A stretch of DNA of 64,000 nt. Source: Symbiodinium natans. Taxonomy: Eukaryota; Sar; Dinophyceae; Suessiales; Symbiodiniaceae. Every line of letters begins with the position of its first letter. Position 1 is the first letter of the stretch. Position numbers and translations under genes: made by a program. The DNA is taken from the NCBI GenBank assembly GCA_905221605.1, contig CAJNDS010000360.1, forward strand, positions 93,848-157,847, read 5' to 3'. This document shows positions 10,645 through 22,770 of the stretch, piece by piece. The notes beneath the pieces were generated by a model. The model was not told the DNA's origin and searched no databases. It saw only the letters and a program-made list of their open reading frames with translations.

Positions 10645-10758
10645 CTGAGTCTTTCCAAGCCGAGGAGCCTGGCATGCAAGCCTCGCAGGCCTCTCTGCTA
10701 CTTGCTCCCATGGCATTGCTCCACTTGCCGACAGAGCACGGTGTGCAAGCCTGGTTGC
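10645..10758 (-). CDS. GCC2/GCC3-type cysteine repeat exon
   Basis: The minus strand encodes NQACTPCSVGKWSNAMGA followed by SSREACEACMPGSSAWKD. This has the C-x-x-C-x-x-G-x-(W/Y/F)-S-x-x-x-G-A-S-S-x-x-x-C-x-x-C-x-x-G spacing of the GCC2/GCC3 (ephrin-receptor-like) repeat of extracellular proteins. The likely acceptor is GGCAG|GCAAC (exon starts 10758). The likely donor is the non-canonical ACTCAG|GATTTA (exon ends 10645), giving 114 nt. It is colinear with the CWC exons further downstream on the same strand, so it probably belongs to the same surface protein. Confidence 0.6.
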
Positions 10759-10938
10759 CTGCCAAATCCTCGTGGGGATGCAAGGATGATGCAAGGTACA
10801 AGTGGTACAAGCCCCAAACATGTCCACTGAAGTTGCTGTCGCATCTTGCTCACATCCCGACGGGCCACGCAAACTTGACACCCGGGCAATACATGGCCGC
10901 AGCCACCTGCGATTTCAGCGTCTCAAGCCTCAAAAAAC

Positions 10939-10989
10939 CCCAAAGCAGCTCCTTGAACGTTCCTGCTGGGCACGGTGCGCAGACCATGC
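10939..10989 (-). CDS. Second GCC2/GCC3-like exon
   Basis: The minus strand reads GMVCAPCPAGTFKELLW between TAGAG|GCATG and TTGGG|GTTTT. C-x-P-C-P-A-G-T-F is the typical opening of a GCC2/GCC3 repeat. The rest of the repeat must lie in another exon; a Cys-rich stretch reading MFGACTTCTL near 10800-10830 is a candidate. The borders are tentative. Confidence 0.45.
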
Positions 10990-11702
10990 CTCTAGGAGGC
11001 CAAGTGGAACGGCTGTTTAGAGTTTACAGTTTAGGCTTAGGGTTAGGGTTTAGGGTCTGCACCAAGAGGTCTACTTGTGAAAAAAGCATGGGCTCAAGCA
11101 ATTGTCACTGTGCCTTCCAGGAATTCACCTTCCGAACAGACACAGGCGGCATCACCTGTGGCACTCTCTTGATGCATCACTCGGTATTGGACTGATGGAT
11201 TTGCGTGCTAGCCAATGGATGCCTGTGCAACCACGACCCCACGTTTAGGAAAGCCCTTACTTGTTATGGGTGCTCTGCAGGCTCTTTGAGCATGCGAGTA
11301 CTTCTCTCTTGCAAGTTGAGCTCTGTTTGAGTGAAACCGGCAAGTTTCAAGGTTTTGGGTCTTGGGCTCATGTTTAGGGATTGGGTTTAGGGTTTGTGGT
11401 TAGGTATGAGGGGAGGTTTAGGGATTAGGATTCCGCTTTGGGTTTGGGACCTAAGGGTATGGGAGAAGTGCCCCCCAAAGGTCAAGCCCAAAGCACTGCC
11501 CAAACCGAAGCTCCAAACCTGCGTCGCGCAACACGAGCAGACGACTTGCGGATGCTGTCGAGGCATGAACAATATCAGTGCTGTGCACATCCCAAACTTT
11601 TCTTCGGCAACTCCCACCCTGCAGGCCAGATGAGGCAGCGCAGGCTTGAAAGCTGTCGAGCCTGGGAAGCATGCGCTGCATAGGACTTTCAGAATTTGGT
11701 GA
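10990..11702. other. No gene recognised; short TTTAGGG patches
   Basis: Telomere-like patches occur at 11018-11059 and 11367-11445. The open frames are unremarkable. Confidence 0.4.
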
Positions 11703-12692
11703 GTGTATGGGTTGAGGGAGTTCCCTTGGTTCAAAACACGGGTTTCTGTAGAATATGATTGTCTTGACACTCGACCAAAAAACCACGTCACAAACCTCAC
11801 GAACTCTTTGGACACCCGCCTCACGACATCCTGCGAGCTGTTGGTCCTCACAACGTTTCGACCAAACGTCCATCGCTGTGGTGGTTGTGTTTCATTTCCA
11901 GAAAACAACCTCAACTATCGAAGGCCGATGTGGAACCTAGCCGTGGGTCCTGGCTACAGCCTGGACAGCGGTGCTCTCAATCGGAACCAAGATCAGCGCA
12001 TGGTGCCACCCAGAGCCGTGGTCCCCGGCCTTCTCGAACCTTGGCTGGGGGCACAGACGACGAAACAACATTGCGTCAGTCGAGGTTCTGGGGATGTAGC
12101 CTTGGGAACACACGCCGCTGTCTTCGCGATTTGCGTTGCTGCTCTGCTGCTGTGTATCAACCCCGGTTTACCTACTGCAGCTTTATTGTTACATACCGCT
12201 GCCGCTGCTGCTGAAGCGGAACAACCCGATCCCAGACCCGATCCTCAAAACTTAGACAAGTCTTCCGCTGAGCTCAGCATCCATGTGAATGTAGCCAGTT
12301 TCCCCAAAAGGCAACCAAGGAACAGCAAGGTCCAATTGGCATCCCTTACCAGGAAACAAAACAGGAACCATTGCAAAGACGCTGCCAACCTCTTGGCGGT
12401 TGCTACACGGCTTTGTATGGATCTGGCCCGGGCAAGGACTTACGGCATGCGGATCTACGAACAACCCTACACAACACATGTCCCAAACATGCGACAGTCA
12501 TTTGTTACGGCTTTTCAATGCAACATGCTGCCTTCCGCTACAACACGAATCTGTTCAGACCCTTCCCCGCCTCATGCTTTCGATCTTCAAGGCCACCGAT
12601 TCGGAGCCGAAGATTTGGTAAGCCAAACTGAGAACCTCCAAGCTATCACATCAAATGGTTGCACGATGTTGCACGCGGTGAGCACACAATAG
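11703..12692 (+). CDS. Longest plus-strand open frame, hypothetical
   Basis: This 329-codon frame from ATG at 11703 has no recognised domain. A hydrophobic stretch (residues about 140-168, Ala/Leu-rich) could be a membrane segment, but it is followed by low-complexity Ala/Glu/Pro. A donor-like GATTTG|GTAAGCC lies at about 12618. It is antisense to the region between the MAM and GCC2/GCC3 exons. Length alone is weak evidence in this fairly GC-rich DNA, and I regard it as possibly fortuitous. Confidence 0.2.
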   Translation: MYGLREFPWFKTRVSVEYDCLDTRPKNHVTNLTNSLDTRLTTSCELLVLTTFRPNVHRCGGCVSFPENNLNYRRPMWNLAVGPGYSLDSGALNRNQDQRMVPPRAVVPGLLEPWLGAQTTKQHCVSRGSGDVALGTHAAVFAICVAALLLCINPGLPTAALLLHTAAAAAEAEQPDPRPDPQNLDKSSAELSIHVNVASFPKRQPRNSKVQLASLTRKQNRNHCKDAANLLAVATRLCMDLARARTYGMRIYEQPYTTHVPNMRQSFVTAFQCNMLPSATTRICSDPSPPHAFDLQGHRFGAEDLVSQTENLQAITSNGCTMLHAVSTQ

Positions 12693-14740
12693 TCCACATG
12701 CGTGCGGAGCAAAATCATTGTGGACTTGGAAGAAAAGGTGGTTCCCTCGCTTGAACTTGCTGGCTTCACACTCACAATCGCACACCTTTGATCCTGCTGC
12801 ACGATGTCTCCTGGCACTGATTGCAAAGTGAGCCGAGCGTGATGGCTCTAGTCTTGACAACGTGGACGGCTCCACTCGGATGAAGCCGCAGCCGCGGCTT
12901 TTGCCAACCCCTGTGCCCAACCAGAGCTGTTTCGCGAAGATGAGCCGCGAGCTTGGTTTGAATTATGCGAACAGTCTTGCCACTGAGGCGCCCAGTCCGT
13001 TGCTCCGGACTCTTTAGGGCCCAAGAGTCGACAAGATAATGTCTCTCGCGCGGTCTGAGTCTGCTCCTCCCATTCACGCCACGAGTGTGATGCGTGCGCT
13101 TTATCACGGAGCCGCTGGTTAGCCAGAATGGTCGGCCGAACCATTGACCCGGCATATCCCCACATGCTTCTTCCACTCCAGCAAGCAGAACTTCATGCAG
13201 TCAACGTCTGGATGTTCGCCGTTCATGCTTTCTCCGAATCTGATGGTGCGGAGGTCAGCAGCACATGAAATGGACATAGTCCGTTGATTCGGACAATTCG
13301 TTCATTCCCAAACTTCCAGATAGAGCGTGCGATTCGCGCGATCGTCGAATCCGGCCACTGTTCAAATAAACGAGCGCGTCAAGGCCAAACTCCCGTCTTT
13401 GCGTATGAAATCGATCTGGCGCGCCATCGTAAACCATTTGCTGGCATTTGCTGGACTACGTCTGCAATCCTGTCGTTGGCATGGGCGAGGCCGTTCTTTG
13501 TATGGAAAGCAGCGACGACTCATGCTTTGTCGGAATGCAAAAAAAACTTCTTGAGAAACACAAAGCAGAAACAACAAAACCCAAAGCCGAACAGGTCTAG
13601 GAATGAAGAAGTGCATATTAGGAAGCTCTAGAGAAAAAGGCCTCCCAGAAAAGCCCTCCCAGAAAAGCCCTGTGAAGACACAAGACTTGCAGTCTCCTTG
13701 GTAGCCCCCCTTGAAAGAAAAATAGTAAACGAGGCGTAGATTCTAGCAGAACCCATTATCTTTCAAGGTGGCCACACACCAACCCGACCCCGCACAAGAG
13801 CGCTGCCAAGGCAGGGCTGGACAGTGAAGCTCTGCGCTCTTCCCTCCGGTCCAGTGTACGCCGTGTACGCTCTGTACTTTTTCTTCCCGTCGAGCCGAAG
13901 GGTTGGGCAGTGAAGCGTGCTATACGGCTTTTGACGGCCAACCTGGCGCGTACGAGAACCATTTCTTACCACCCCACCCCACCCCCAACAAGAAAAGACC
14001 CTGAAACCTGCAAAAGTGGCTTAAACGCAGGGCGCTTTACGGGCACCGGTCCCGATAACCACCTCCCACCCTCCACCTTCCAACCCCCACCCCCACCCCG
14101 ACGCCCAGTTACAACTTCGAAGACCAAAGGTGTGCCCTTGTGCCCATGCCCCGACTAAATTTACCCGGCACACCCGAGACGACCCTGAGTCCAACTAGTG
14201 CGAAAGACCCAAATGTGCCATTCCAACCTGTCCTTGGTTTCGCTGGTCATCGCGATTGCGGCACTCCTTGGCAGTCGTTGCGGTTCTCGTGTGCTTTGGC
14301 TGCGTGCTGCAACAGTTCACTGCATTTTCCGTTCGCGCAACCTATTGGCAAGACAGAACAGCTCAAGTATACAGTAACATGGAATCTGTGCTCGTATGAT
14401 GTCTGGCTCCCGGTGTTAGGCCTTGCTAGATTCACGCGAAAGATGTAAAGCCACAAGTGCGTTAAAGACTTCGGGCGCTGAACGAGATAGTGCACTCAAT
14501 GCACCCGAATAGTGACACCTTCACACACATGGTTGCCACTTTCTCATCCTGACACCCCCTCCAACAGTTCGATGCTGTAGCTGCCACCTTAGGCTACTTT
14601 CGAAAATCTGAGTTCAGTTCTTCCGTTCGGGCTGTGTCCTTTCCTCATTGATGAGTTTGTCGCTCCATCTTTGCCCGATGTGCCCGTAGCCGTACTTAAC
14701 TATGGATGCTCAATGACAGTGCCGGACTATACTGGGCTCC
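12693..14740. other. No gene confidently recognised
   Basis: Open frames on both strands are unassigned. A minus-strand stretch around 13180-13250 reads FGESMNGEHPDVDC then MKFCLLEWKKHVGIC, which looks protein-like but matches no family I know. C-rich low-complexity sequence occurs at 13970-14100. Confidence 0.35.
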
Positions 14741-14810
14741 TAAACCCTAAACCCTAAACCCTAAACCCTAAACCCTAAACCCTAAACCCTAACCCCTAAA
14801 CCAACCCTAG
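14741..14810. repeat. CCCTAAA telomere-type array
   Basis: About eight nearly perfect CCCTAAA heptamers lie in one block. This is one of the purest telomere-type tracts in the window, at an internal site. Confidence 0.95.
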
Positions 14811-15972
14811 GGCCTTTGAACTTGGGAATATTTCGCATCGCGGCTTGTTGTTCATGTGGGGGTTTAGGGCCTGGACTTAAACAATGCAGGGGTGCTCAGG
14901 TCCAAGTATTTCTGAATGGCAACCATGCTGTCCAAGTCTTGGCAGAGGTGTTTTGGGGCAGTTTTTCGGCCAGGAAGTTGTAGACGAGCACAGGACCCTA
15001 CTGTAATCCTCAACTCGTGACGGGAACAGAGGCAAACATTCAGACAGCTGATCTCAAGTTGGCCATGGTTCTTCCAAACGAACTCTCGCTCCCCTGTGTC
15101 ATCTCCTTCAGCCTGGAGGCACCTTGGGCACACAGCACAAGACTTTCCATCTCCTTAACGGTCGCAACTTGTCCCACATGCAGCCGTTTGAGGCATCGAA
15201 AAACATCTCAAGGTCAACAAATCAAAGCTGAGGGGAAAAGCCAAAAAAGGGCCAATCAAGTCCTAGTTATCATGCCAAAGGTCCCTCATGTCAATGCATA
15301 AGCATCAAGGTCGAACATGACAAGCATGCACACTATAGTTTACCTCTATGCACGAGATGTCTTGATTGTTGTATGTGCTAGCCTCTCTGGCTGGAGCACT
15401 TCCGTGCAGTATGTGCTACTGCTTCTGGAAATCTTGCGCAGGCACTGCGAGTGGAAAGCTTCTGGGTGGTTTGAAGTCGGCAATTGATTCTATGTGTTCT
15501 GACGTTTATCCCAATGCAGCCTGGGTGCCACCAGCCTTGATGTGCTGCATCACGCACACGCTGCCATGCCGCCGGGGGGGCGCTCTCAGTCCAGATGGTG
15601 CACTCCTCGACCCCTGAAACCTCAAGCCTCACATAGCCTCACCAAGCTAAGGGCTTCTCTTCGTCCCGCCTTCTATTTCATGTCTCACTTTCTGAGCTCC
15701 AGGGTCCAGAGCCCTCAACCTCAAACCACTCGCCCACATGGTCCACTCCTCGATGTCGTCCACATTGCAAGTGAGCTCTTCAAAGACCTTCCTGGGGCCC
15801 CAGCAGCGCAGGCTCGAGACTCAATGATACATTGAAGCTATTTGAGGAATGAAACTCGCCATATGGCCAGAAACCATCACGATCTAGATCCCGACTCTCT
15901 GAAGAAAGCATTCAGGAGGCTTGGGCATCTCAGAACTACCCGATCCAAGGCTCATGCCAGCTGGAATGAAGC
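14811..15972. other. No exon recognised
   Basis: Minus-strand frames at 14864-15133 and 15378-15632 are open but unassigned. They may include further exons downstream of the MAM domain. Confidence 0.35.
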
Positions 15973-17642
15973 CTTGGATGTCCAGAGAGTCCAGCGCCAT
16001 ATCGCTTTTGAAGCCATTGCCCGTGGTGCCGACAAAGCGAATTGCACTCGTATTTGGCGGAATGCTGACCGAAACCTGATGCCAGGAGTTACCTGCAGAC
16101 ACAGCATGTGATCATTCAATTATAGCGTATCCTGTCGGGCGCATCTGAAAGGTTTCTCGTCTTCTTTCGTCCTCCAAGGCACTTTGATGTCCAGACTTGG
16201 CCCAGTTCCTCAGCATCCACTGAAGCGTCTCAAACAAGTTAAGTATTATGTGGTTTTCGCCGAATGACCCAAAAAGCGACATGTTGCATGCTGAATACAA
16301 CAGCCCCCAGATTTAGGCGACCGTGCCATTTTCCGAACCCGAATCATCCCGAACCGGAAAGCCCAAAAAGCTTGCAAACTTACATCTAATCACGAACAGC
16401 CCAGCATCATACTGGCCCAACCACCAGCACTCCTGTACTGCAGGTCCAGTGTCCCCATCGAGGAACCAGACCTTGGGGCTGGACTCCGAGGAGCCCCAAG
16501 CTCAAAGTGTGGCAGAAGATGGACTTGAGTAACTGGCAACCTGCAATACTTCATCACGTTGGGTAGGCTAGAGTTTTGGCAGACGCAAAAGCACCACCCC
16601 GCCCCCACTTCCCTAGAAGTAGGTCATGGCTCCGAGTCACATGTGGTATGCAAAGCTTACTTCCAGCTGAATGCCGTTCTCCGTGAACTCTGGGCTCTGG
16701 AAGAAGAAGGCCTGGATTCTTGGCGTAGCAACAGCCACGCCTCGTACGCACGCTGGAATGACGAACACAAACCATTCACAACTTCACACAGCCCTAGCCA
16801 CCTTCTTCCAACAGAAAACTCGTGTCGATGGGTGTCTTAAACGGTAACGAAAACATGAGGAGACAGGCACACGGCGCGCATCAGCAAAGAGTTGCACATG
16901 AAGCAATTTCGAAGGACCAGGAAGTTGTAGGCGGGATGAGGATGTGATGGCTCAAATCAATGCTGGCAGCTCGCCAGACCATAAAAGGCGGGAGGGGCTG
17001 AAAATCAACAGGACTAGTTGAGGTGAAAACCACCTGTCCAAGTGGATATCCCTGAACTGAAGCAGATTCTTGTTTACTCTTCTCATCTCTTTCGGTTTAT
17101 CGAGCATGGATACTGATCGAATCTTATCATGTATATTCTATATTCTAGCGCTTTGTCGGCAAAACGTACATTTGTTCATTTGGGGGGGGGGGCTTCTCTT
17201 TACTTTTCGATACAGGGCTTTGTTGATCATCCCGTGACTTCATCCAGTAGCCTGCCTTGTACGGGTGGTTGCCACCGCTGGCCTCCAGCGTAGGAAGCCC
17301 ACATGGATCTGACTTGAGACCATCTGCTACAGCATCGGGCAAGAAGCTCGAAATACAAGGTTCCCTGTACGGACTATAACAAGACAATCGAAGACATGCC
17401 AAAGGCATAGCTTGCCTACAACCATGTCGAACCGGACAGAACCCAACGGTCCTGGACTGCTGGTCAAAGAAATCCACTGAAAGAGCTCCCAAGTCAACCG
17501 ATCTAAGCAGTCTGCTGGTGCAGGTCTTCATGCCGCTTGCCCAAGGCTCAACAGCCTCCAAGTAGATGTACCAGTCGCCTTCGAAAGCCATGGATGGCCC
17601 AGTGCCAAAAGTTGGGGTTTGACCGGATCTTCTGCGCCAAGC
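15973..17642 (-). CDS. MAM-domain exons of a large surface protein
   Basis: Five minus-strand exons rebuild a MAM domain (an extracellular adhesion module). Exon 17642-17556 gives RRSGQTPTFGTGPSM then GDWYIYLE. Exon 16711-16641 gives AFFFQSPEFTENGIQLE then VSFAYHM. Exon 16471-16433 gives SGSSMGTLDLQY. Exon 16208-16183 (26 nt) gives NWAKSGHQ. Exon 16092-15973 gives NSWHQVSVSIPPNTSAIRF then GNGFKSDMALDSLDI. These match the family landmarks TP..GTGP, Y.YLE, L.SP, YHM.G..MGTL, W..SG.Q...W and SD.ALD.I. Phases agree across the last four exons, with donors GT, GA, GT and GC and acceptors AG|G. A short exon between YLE and AFF is not yet placed. It is colinear with the GCC2/GCC3 and CWC exons and may be one giant gene. 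Confidence 0.65.
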
Positions 17643-20223
17643 CTGCAGGAATAGGGAGGACAGCAGCTTTACCCGGCGAGACGCTGCAACACTATGAGTC
17701 ATTGATTGAATGGCAAACCTCCTCAACATAAACATCGCCACCATTAACGCCGCTAAGTCTGACAGCATGACCCGCGGAACGCGCATCAACAAATTTCTAA
17801 AATATAGCCAAAAGATGCCAAAAGTGTTGTGGCTCAACCTGGCGGTGGCTGCGGACAACTCCAAAAACGTGCACAGGAGCCGTAATCCTGCACAGACATG
17901 TTCGGGCGACAAAGGACAAGATCCTCCGCTTCTACACCGAGTGCAGAGGCAATGGGCCCCGCGCACGCTGTCCAAATCCGCGGCGGGGGTCCAAGGAAGC
18001 AGGAATACGCCGTTTGCACGCGCAACCAACACGTGAGGGCGTCAAGCCGCGAGGGCGTCGGCAACGGTCCCATGTAAAACTTGGGGGGTGCAACGCTCCA
18101 ACGAGAGCTCCTGCAAAGGACACTTGCTCCCACTACGGTCGATCACCACGCCGGGCAGGGCACGGTAACCAAGGCACCTCAGCACAGAGCACTGGCATCA
18201 CCAGCGCAAGCTCTCCAACAAGTCAACCCTCAAGAGTATGCTAAGAAATGCTGCAGATGACTTGCAGTGAGCGCCCTTCACTTCATGTGACGACGGCGCA
18301 CAATTGGCTGCGACAGAAACGGAAGACAACGCATGGCACGGCGACACCGCGTTGGCCACCCCAACGAAGGGCGCGCTGGGCGGCCTGGAGTCTCACGAGG
18401 TTTGTAGGCGGCATCGGGCTGCTCCTGCCCCGTACGCTGTACGGGGCAGGAGGTCCGGCCAGTGCTGCTGGTTCAGGACGCTCTGCGGCAAAACAGAAAT
18501 CAGGAGCGATGTCTGCGTTGCGCCAAACTAAATAGAGATGGTGGGGCCAGAGGATTGCGCAGCATACTCCCATTTCGACTCAGGAGACATGGATGCACCA
18601 AACAAAGCTGGGAAAAGTTGACCACAACCGAGCGCGCAGACCCGAAGCGTCATCGAAAGAAAAGATCCCGCAACAGGACCGAATTGGGCAGGTAGCGGGC
18701 AGCCGAAAGGAGAGGTGCCATCAAACCCTGTAGAGAATGGTTCAAGCCTGCAGGGAGCTGCAACGAAGCACACTTCCGCAAAGGAAGAGGGGAAAGCTCG
18801 GCAGGCGACAGGCCCCAACGAGAAAAAAAAAACAGAGGGCAGTTCTCAACCCGAAGCGGAGCTGCGACTGGTGTAGCAAGAGCAGATCCCAATGTCAGGA
18901 AGGGACAGTCAACGGAGCCGGGCATAGAGACTTGCAGCCAGGAAGGAAACTGGCAGAGTCAGAGCAACGACATCAGGATCTGAAGGAAGGGCATAGCATC
19001 ACTCCATCGCGAGCACCTGACCCGTGTCCAGCTGCCCTGTCACACTGTCCTCGCCATCGTCGCCCAGAGGCATTGGTTTGGCGGCTTCGGCGGTTGCGGT
19101 GGCCCGGGGTTGGCAGCAGCACGGCAACTGGAGCCACCAAATGGCTGCAGTCTCCTCTGCTCCAATTTCTGCTGCAAGGCAGAGTTTCCGGAATTGTCTT
19201 GGCTGGCTATATGGTTGTGTGACGGAGTTCCCAGGGGCATCTGGGGGCGCAAAGCCTCGTTGTGTGTTGCACGCCGTCATTGCGAGTGGTCTGACCCTGT
19301 TTCGAGCTGCGGCATAAGCCTCCTGCTGCAGAATGAGGGGCTCCTGGGTCTCCTGTGTTTCTTCCTCTCCTTCAAGTATGCAGTCCGCATCTCGGTTTCG
19401 CACGCGTCCCATCTGTGGTTCTTCTTCTCCTTATCCACCGTGAACTTTTCAACATGAGGTGCGGGCATGGTTGACTGCTGCCTGGACTTCTTTCACCAAA
19501 TCCCCATCCTTTGATGGCTGCTGAGTTCGGCGTTAAGATAGGAGGCGACGGTATGAGGACCCTGAGCTACCTCCACTCGCCGACGTACAACAAAAGAGGT
19601 CCCATCCTTCAAGCACTCGGAACGCAATTCTAAAGGTCTCTTTCCACGCCTTGAGCACTGTTATCTTAGGAGGTTTTTGCTTTGCCGGTGTATGCGATAC
19701 AAATACTGCGTGGCATTGCGTGTCTCTCTGCGCATCAACTGTCTCGGATGCATGGCCGAATACTTAGCCATCAACTTCTGCACGGTGCAACCACTCTTTG
19801 AAAGCACCCCAAAATGCTGCACCACGCCTGATCGCCGTCTGTGCTCCAACCACATAAGGGGTCCGCTTCATTTTCAAAGTTGCACCTTGCGATCAGCTCA
19901 GACTTCATCAACTTAGAGGGGAGCCCGGCGTGTTAGGATCGTGGTCAGGCTGCAGCCTTTTGCTAGGGATTGGTTAGTTCATGGACTCTGGTTGCAGGAT
20001 AGGTCCTTGTACCGTACATGAGAAGTTTAACATGGAGAACCTTTATCTGCCATTGAGGATAGCTCGGCTTACGCGCAGGATGCTGCCCTTTGTCAAGCTG
20101 TAACCGGAAGCTGCAAATCCAGGATCCAGCATTTTCAAGGCTGCACAATGCAATTTACCGTGATGTTTCCAGGCGGTGTCTGGCGGTGCTGGTTTCCACA
20201 ATCAGTAGACATCATATAAATGT
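17643..20223. other. No gene confidently recognised
   Basis: Open frames on both strands (for example 18999-19412 minus and 18737-19222 plus) show no domain. A minus-strand frame at 19661-19855 with TVQKLMAKYSAMHPRQL looks protein-like but is unassigned. Upstream exons of the MAM gene should lie here if the model is right; I could not identify them. Confidence 0.3.
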
Positions 20224-20404
20224 ATGTGGTACCCCCCCCAAAGATCCACCCTCTTCTCCCTTTTTTCCCTCTGTTGATGTATTGTTGCTGTGTCGTTGAT
20301 GTGCTACTTTACTTTTTCTATCTTTTAATAGCCAAACACATGAAAATATACACGACGCACATCACCATTACCTTTATTTACTTGACCGAGGCCCTGCGAA
20401 ATTA

Positions 20405-21150
20405 AGCCGCATTTAAAAATTGAGCTAAATGCGGACATGACCCTGTGAATTTAAAACTGCATTTTGAAAATTAAGTTAAATGCAGACCACCCCCGGGAGC
20501 CAAGAACCAAGAAACAAGATGCTCAGGACTCTTGATTCTGGAATCTTGGTTCCTGGGGCTGGGCTGCATTTAAAACTGCATTTGAAAATTTAAGTTAAAT
20601 GCAGACCAGCCCCAGGAACCAAGAACCAAGAACCAAGATGCCCAGGACTCTTGATTCTTGGTTCTTGGTTCCCGGGGATGGTCTGCATTTAACTCAAATT
20701 TTTTAAATGCAGTTTTAAATGCAGCCCCAGGAACCAAGATTCCAGAATCAAGAGTCCTGAGCATCTTGGTTCTTGGTTCTTGGTTCCCGGGGGTGGTCGG
20801 CATTTAACTTAAACTTTTTAATGGCTCAGGACTCTTGATTCTTGGTTCTTGGTTCCTGGGGGTGGTCTGCGTTTAACTTATATTTGTAAATGCAGTTTTT
20901 AATGCAGCCCAGCCCCAGGAACCAAGATTCCAGAATCAAGCGCCCTGAGCATCTTGGTTCTTGTTTCTTGGTTCCCGGGGGTGGTCTGCATTTAACTTAA
21001 ATTTTTAAATGCAGTTCTACATGCAGCCAAACCCCAGGAACCAAAAACCAAGAATCAAGAGTCCTGAGCATCTTGGTTCTTGGTTCTTGCTTCCTGGGGT
21101 CTGCCTGCATTTAACTTGAATATTTACAATGCAAGTTTAAATGCAGGAAA
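20405..21150. repeat. Array of alternating palindromic repeat units
   Basis: Two motifs alternate in both orientations at least six times. One is a palindrome like ctgcatttaacttaaa...ttttaaatgcag. The other is ccaggaaccaagaaccaag...gagtcctgagcatcttggttcttggttcctgg. One hairpin of about 130 bp can be folded over 20575-20710. The array is non-coding and lies within element A. Confidence 0.85.
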
Positions 21151-21394
21151 ACCCTAAGCCCACCATCTTCAACACTCCGTACTAAAATCTGGGAGTCACG
21201 GGCCGTGAAAACTTACACGAAACCGTTTAAAATTGCACCGTCGGATTTTGGAGAGTCAGGATTCCAAGATGCCTCGACAAGAGTCCTGGAAACTCTTGGA
21301 TCTTGGATCTTGGATTCCGGCCGTGAAAATTTACTCGCTTTCCGTGTGAATTTAACGGCCTGCTTTGGTAATCCGAAATTATACTGGAAATCCC

Positions 21395-22210
21395 ATGTGA
21401 CCTCCGGGTTTAAGGTTTAGGCATTCAAAATATGCATGAGTTGGTAATTAAAATGGGTTGGACAGAGTTTTGTCGCACAATTTATTGCTTATGAGCTATA
21501 AACAGGGGGGAGGTACCAGGGGTCTTCCACACAGCCAGGACCTTTGAACACCCCGCCACCCTGCCCTTCCCTCCGCTCCACTGCGGGCTTATTCTCTAAA
21601 ACCCTATCGGTTAAGGGTTTAGGGTTTTAAAGAGAAGCCCCGAAACTCTTTCTTGTTGAGCAACTAAACCCAGACCCTTAACTTTTGAACCCTGTATGGT
21701 TAAGGGTTGAAGGTTTGGGGTTTTCAGATTTAGGTATGTAAACATAAGTCGGCAATTAAACCTAGACCCTTAACCTTTGAACCCTATAGGTTTAACGTTG
21801 AAAAGGTTTAGGGGTTAAGATTTAGGCATTTTAAACTAAGCCCATAGAGATCAAACCTTAGGTGTTTAAGGTTTAGCCATTCAAACCGTAACCCTAAACC
21901 CTTTCGGGTTAGAACCCTAAACCCCTTTAGGGTCCAAAAAGATCAAAGGTTTTAACCCTACAGGCGCTGAAGGCATACATTTAGGTTTGCAAACCAGTAA
22001 ACCCTATAAGGTTTAAAGGTTTAGGGATTTTTTCAGGGTTTATTTCTAAAACCTTCTCCCTATAGCGCTTAAACTTTGCAGGGTTTACAGGTTTCGGGTT
22101 TAAGGTTTAGGCAGTGCCAGTAGGAGTAGAACCTTTTTTCGCTGAAGGGCTTGAGGCTTAATTCCTAAACCTTAACTCCCGTAGGGTTATGCCTATGTTT
22201 GCAGGGCTTG
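21395..22210. repeat. Degenerate telomere-like sequence, both orientations
   Basis: Scattered words like ggtttagggtt, aaccctaaacc and gggttaagggt in both orientations are embedded in diverged sequence inside element A. It is much less regular than the array at 1858-3192. Confidence 0.6.
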
Positions 22211-22407
22211 CCTCCTGTGAAAACGCAAAGAGAAAGTAGAACAAGTACCCACATCATGTATGTATAGGGTATATGTATTGTATCAAATACTAATAGTGGA
22301 GAAGGAAGGATGGTAAGCCTCGAAACATAAGACTACGGCAGTATTCGAGCACATAGGGTGATGCGAAACAATCCTTTTCTGTAAGGAGTAAGCCAGAAGT
22401 GTAGGGG

Positions 22408-22725
22408 GGGTTTCGAGTTCGAGGGGTACGCCAGAAGTTTTTGTTTGGATACTTTACGGTAACATTGTTTTGGGGTGCTTCAGGTGGTTGTACGCCGCGT
22501 AAGAAGAAATGACAGGAATGATCTCATATAGCATGCTACGGGAACTGTGCTGTTTTTCTTTATATGGCGAAAGCTTAGGGCGGTTTTGAGTACAAGGGGT
22601 ACGTAAGCCAGAAGGCTATGTTTAGATACTTTACGGATAACATATTTTGCTTTTCGGAATGTTTCAGGCGGTTGCACGCCTCGTAAGGAGAAACGATATA
22701 GCATGCTACGGGAACTGTGCTGTCT
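22408..22725. repeat. Two-copy tandem repeat of about 150-165 bp
   Basis: Copies at about 22408-22553 and 22573-22725 share ttYgagt..gaggggtacg, ggatactttacgg, ttcaggYggttg.acgcc, cgtaaggagaaa and catgctacgggaactgtgctgt. They are diverged and have no protein frame. Confidence 0.75.
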
Positions 22726-22770
22726 ATTGCAAGTCTCTAAATCGGTGGATCTTTGAGGGGGGGGGGTAGC

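Noticed and set aside
12470-12560. Weak resemblance of VPNMRQSFVTAFQCNM to the VPRNxRxxYxHAxQS motif of PUS7/TruD pseudouridine synthases
   Set aside because: A key Arg is missing, the surrounding residues do not fit, and competing frames are equally open.
16321-16345. Second spliced-leader-like word (ccgtgccattttccg) on the plus strand
   Set aside because: It lacks the central TAG and the GGCTCA end and is not upstream of any gene; chance similarity to the leader.
17145-18032. A 295-codon single-exon gene
   Set aside because: Only residues around 17556-17642 match a domain (MAM); the rest of the open frame crosses splice signals and a G homopolymer.
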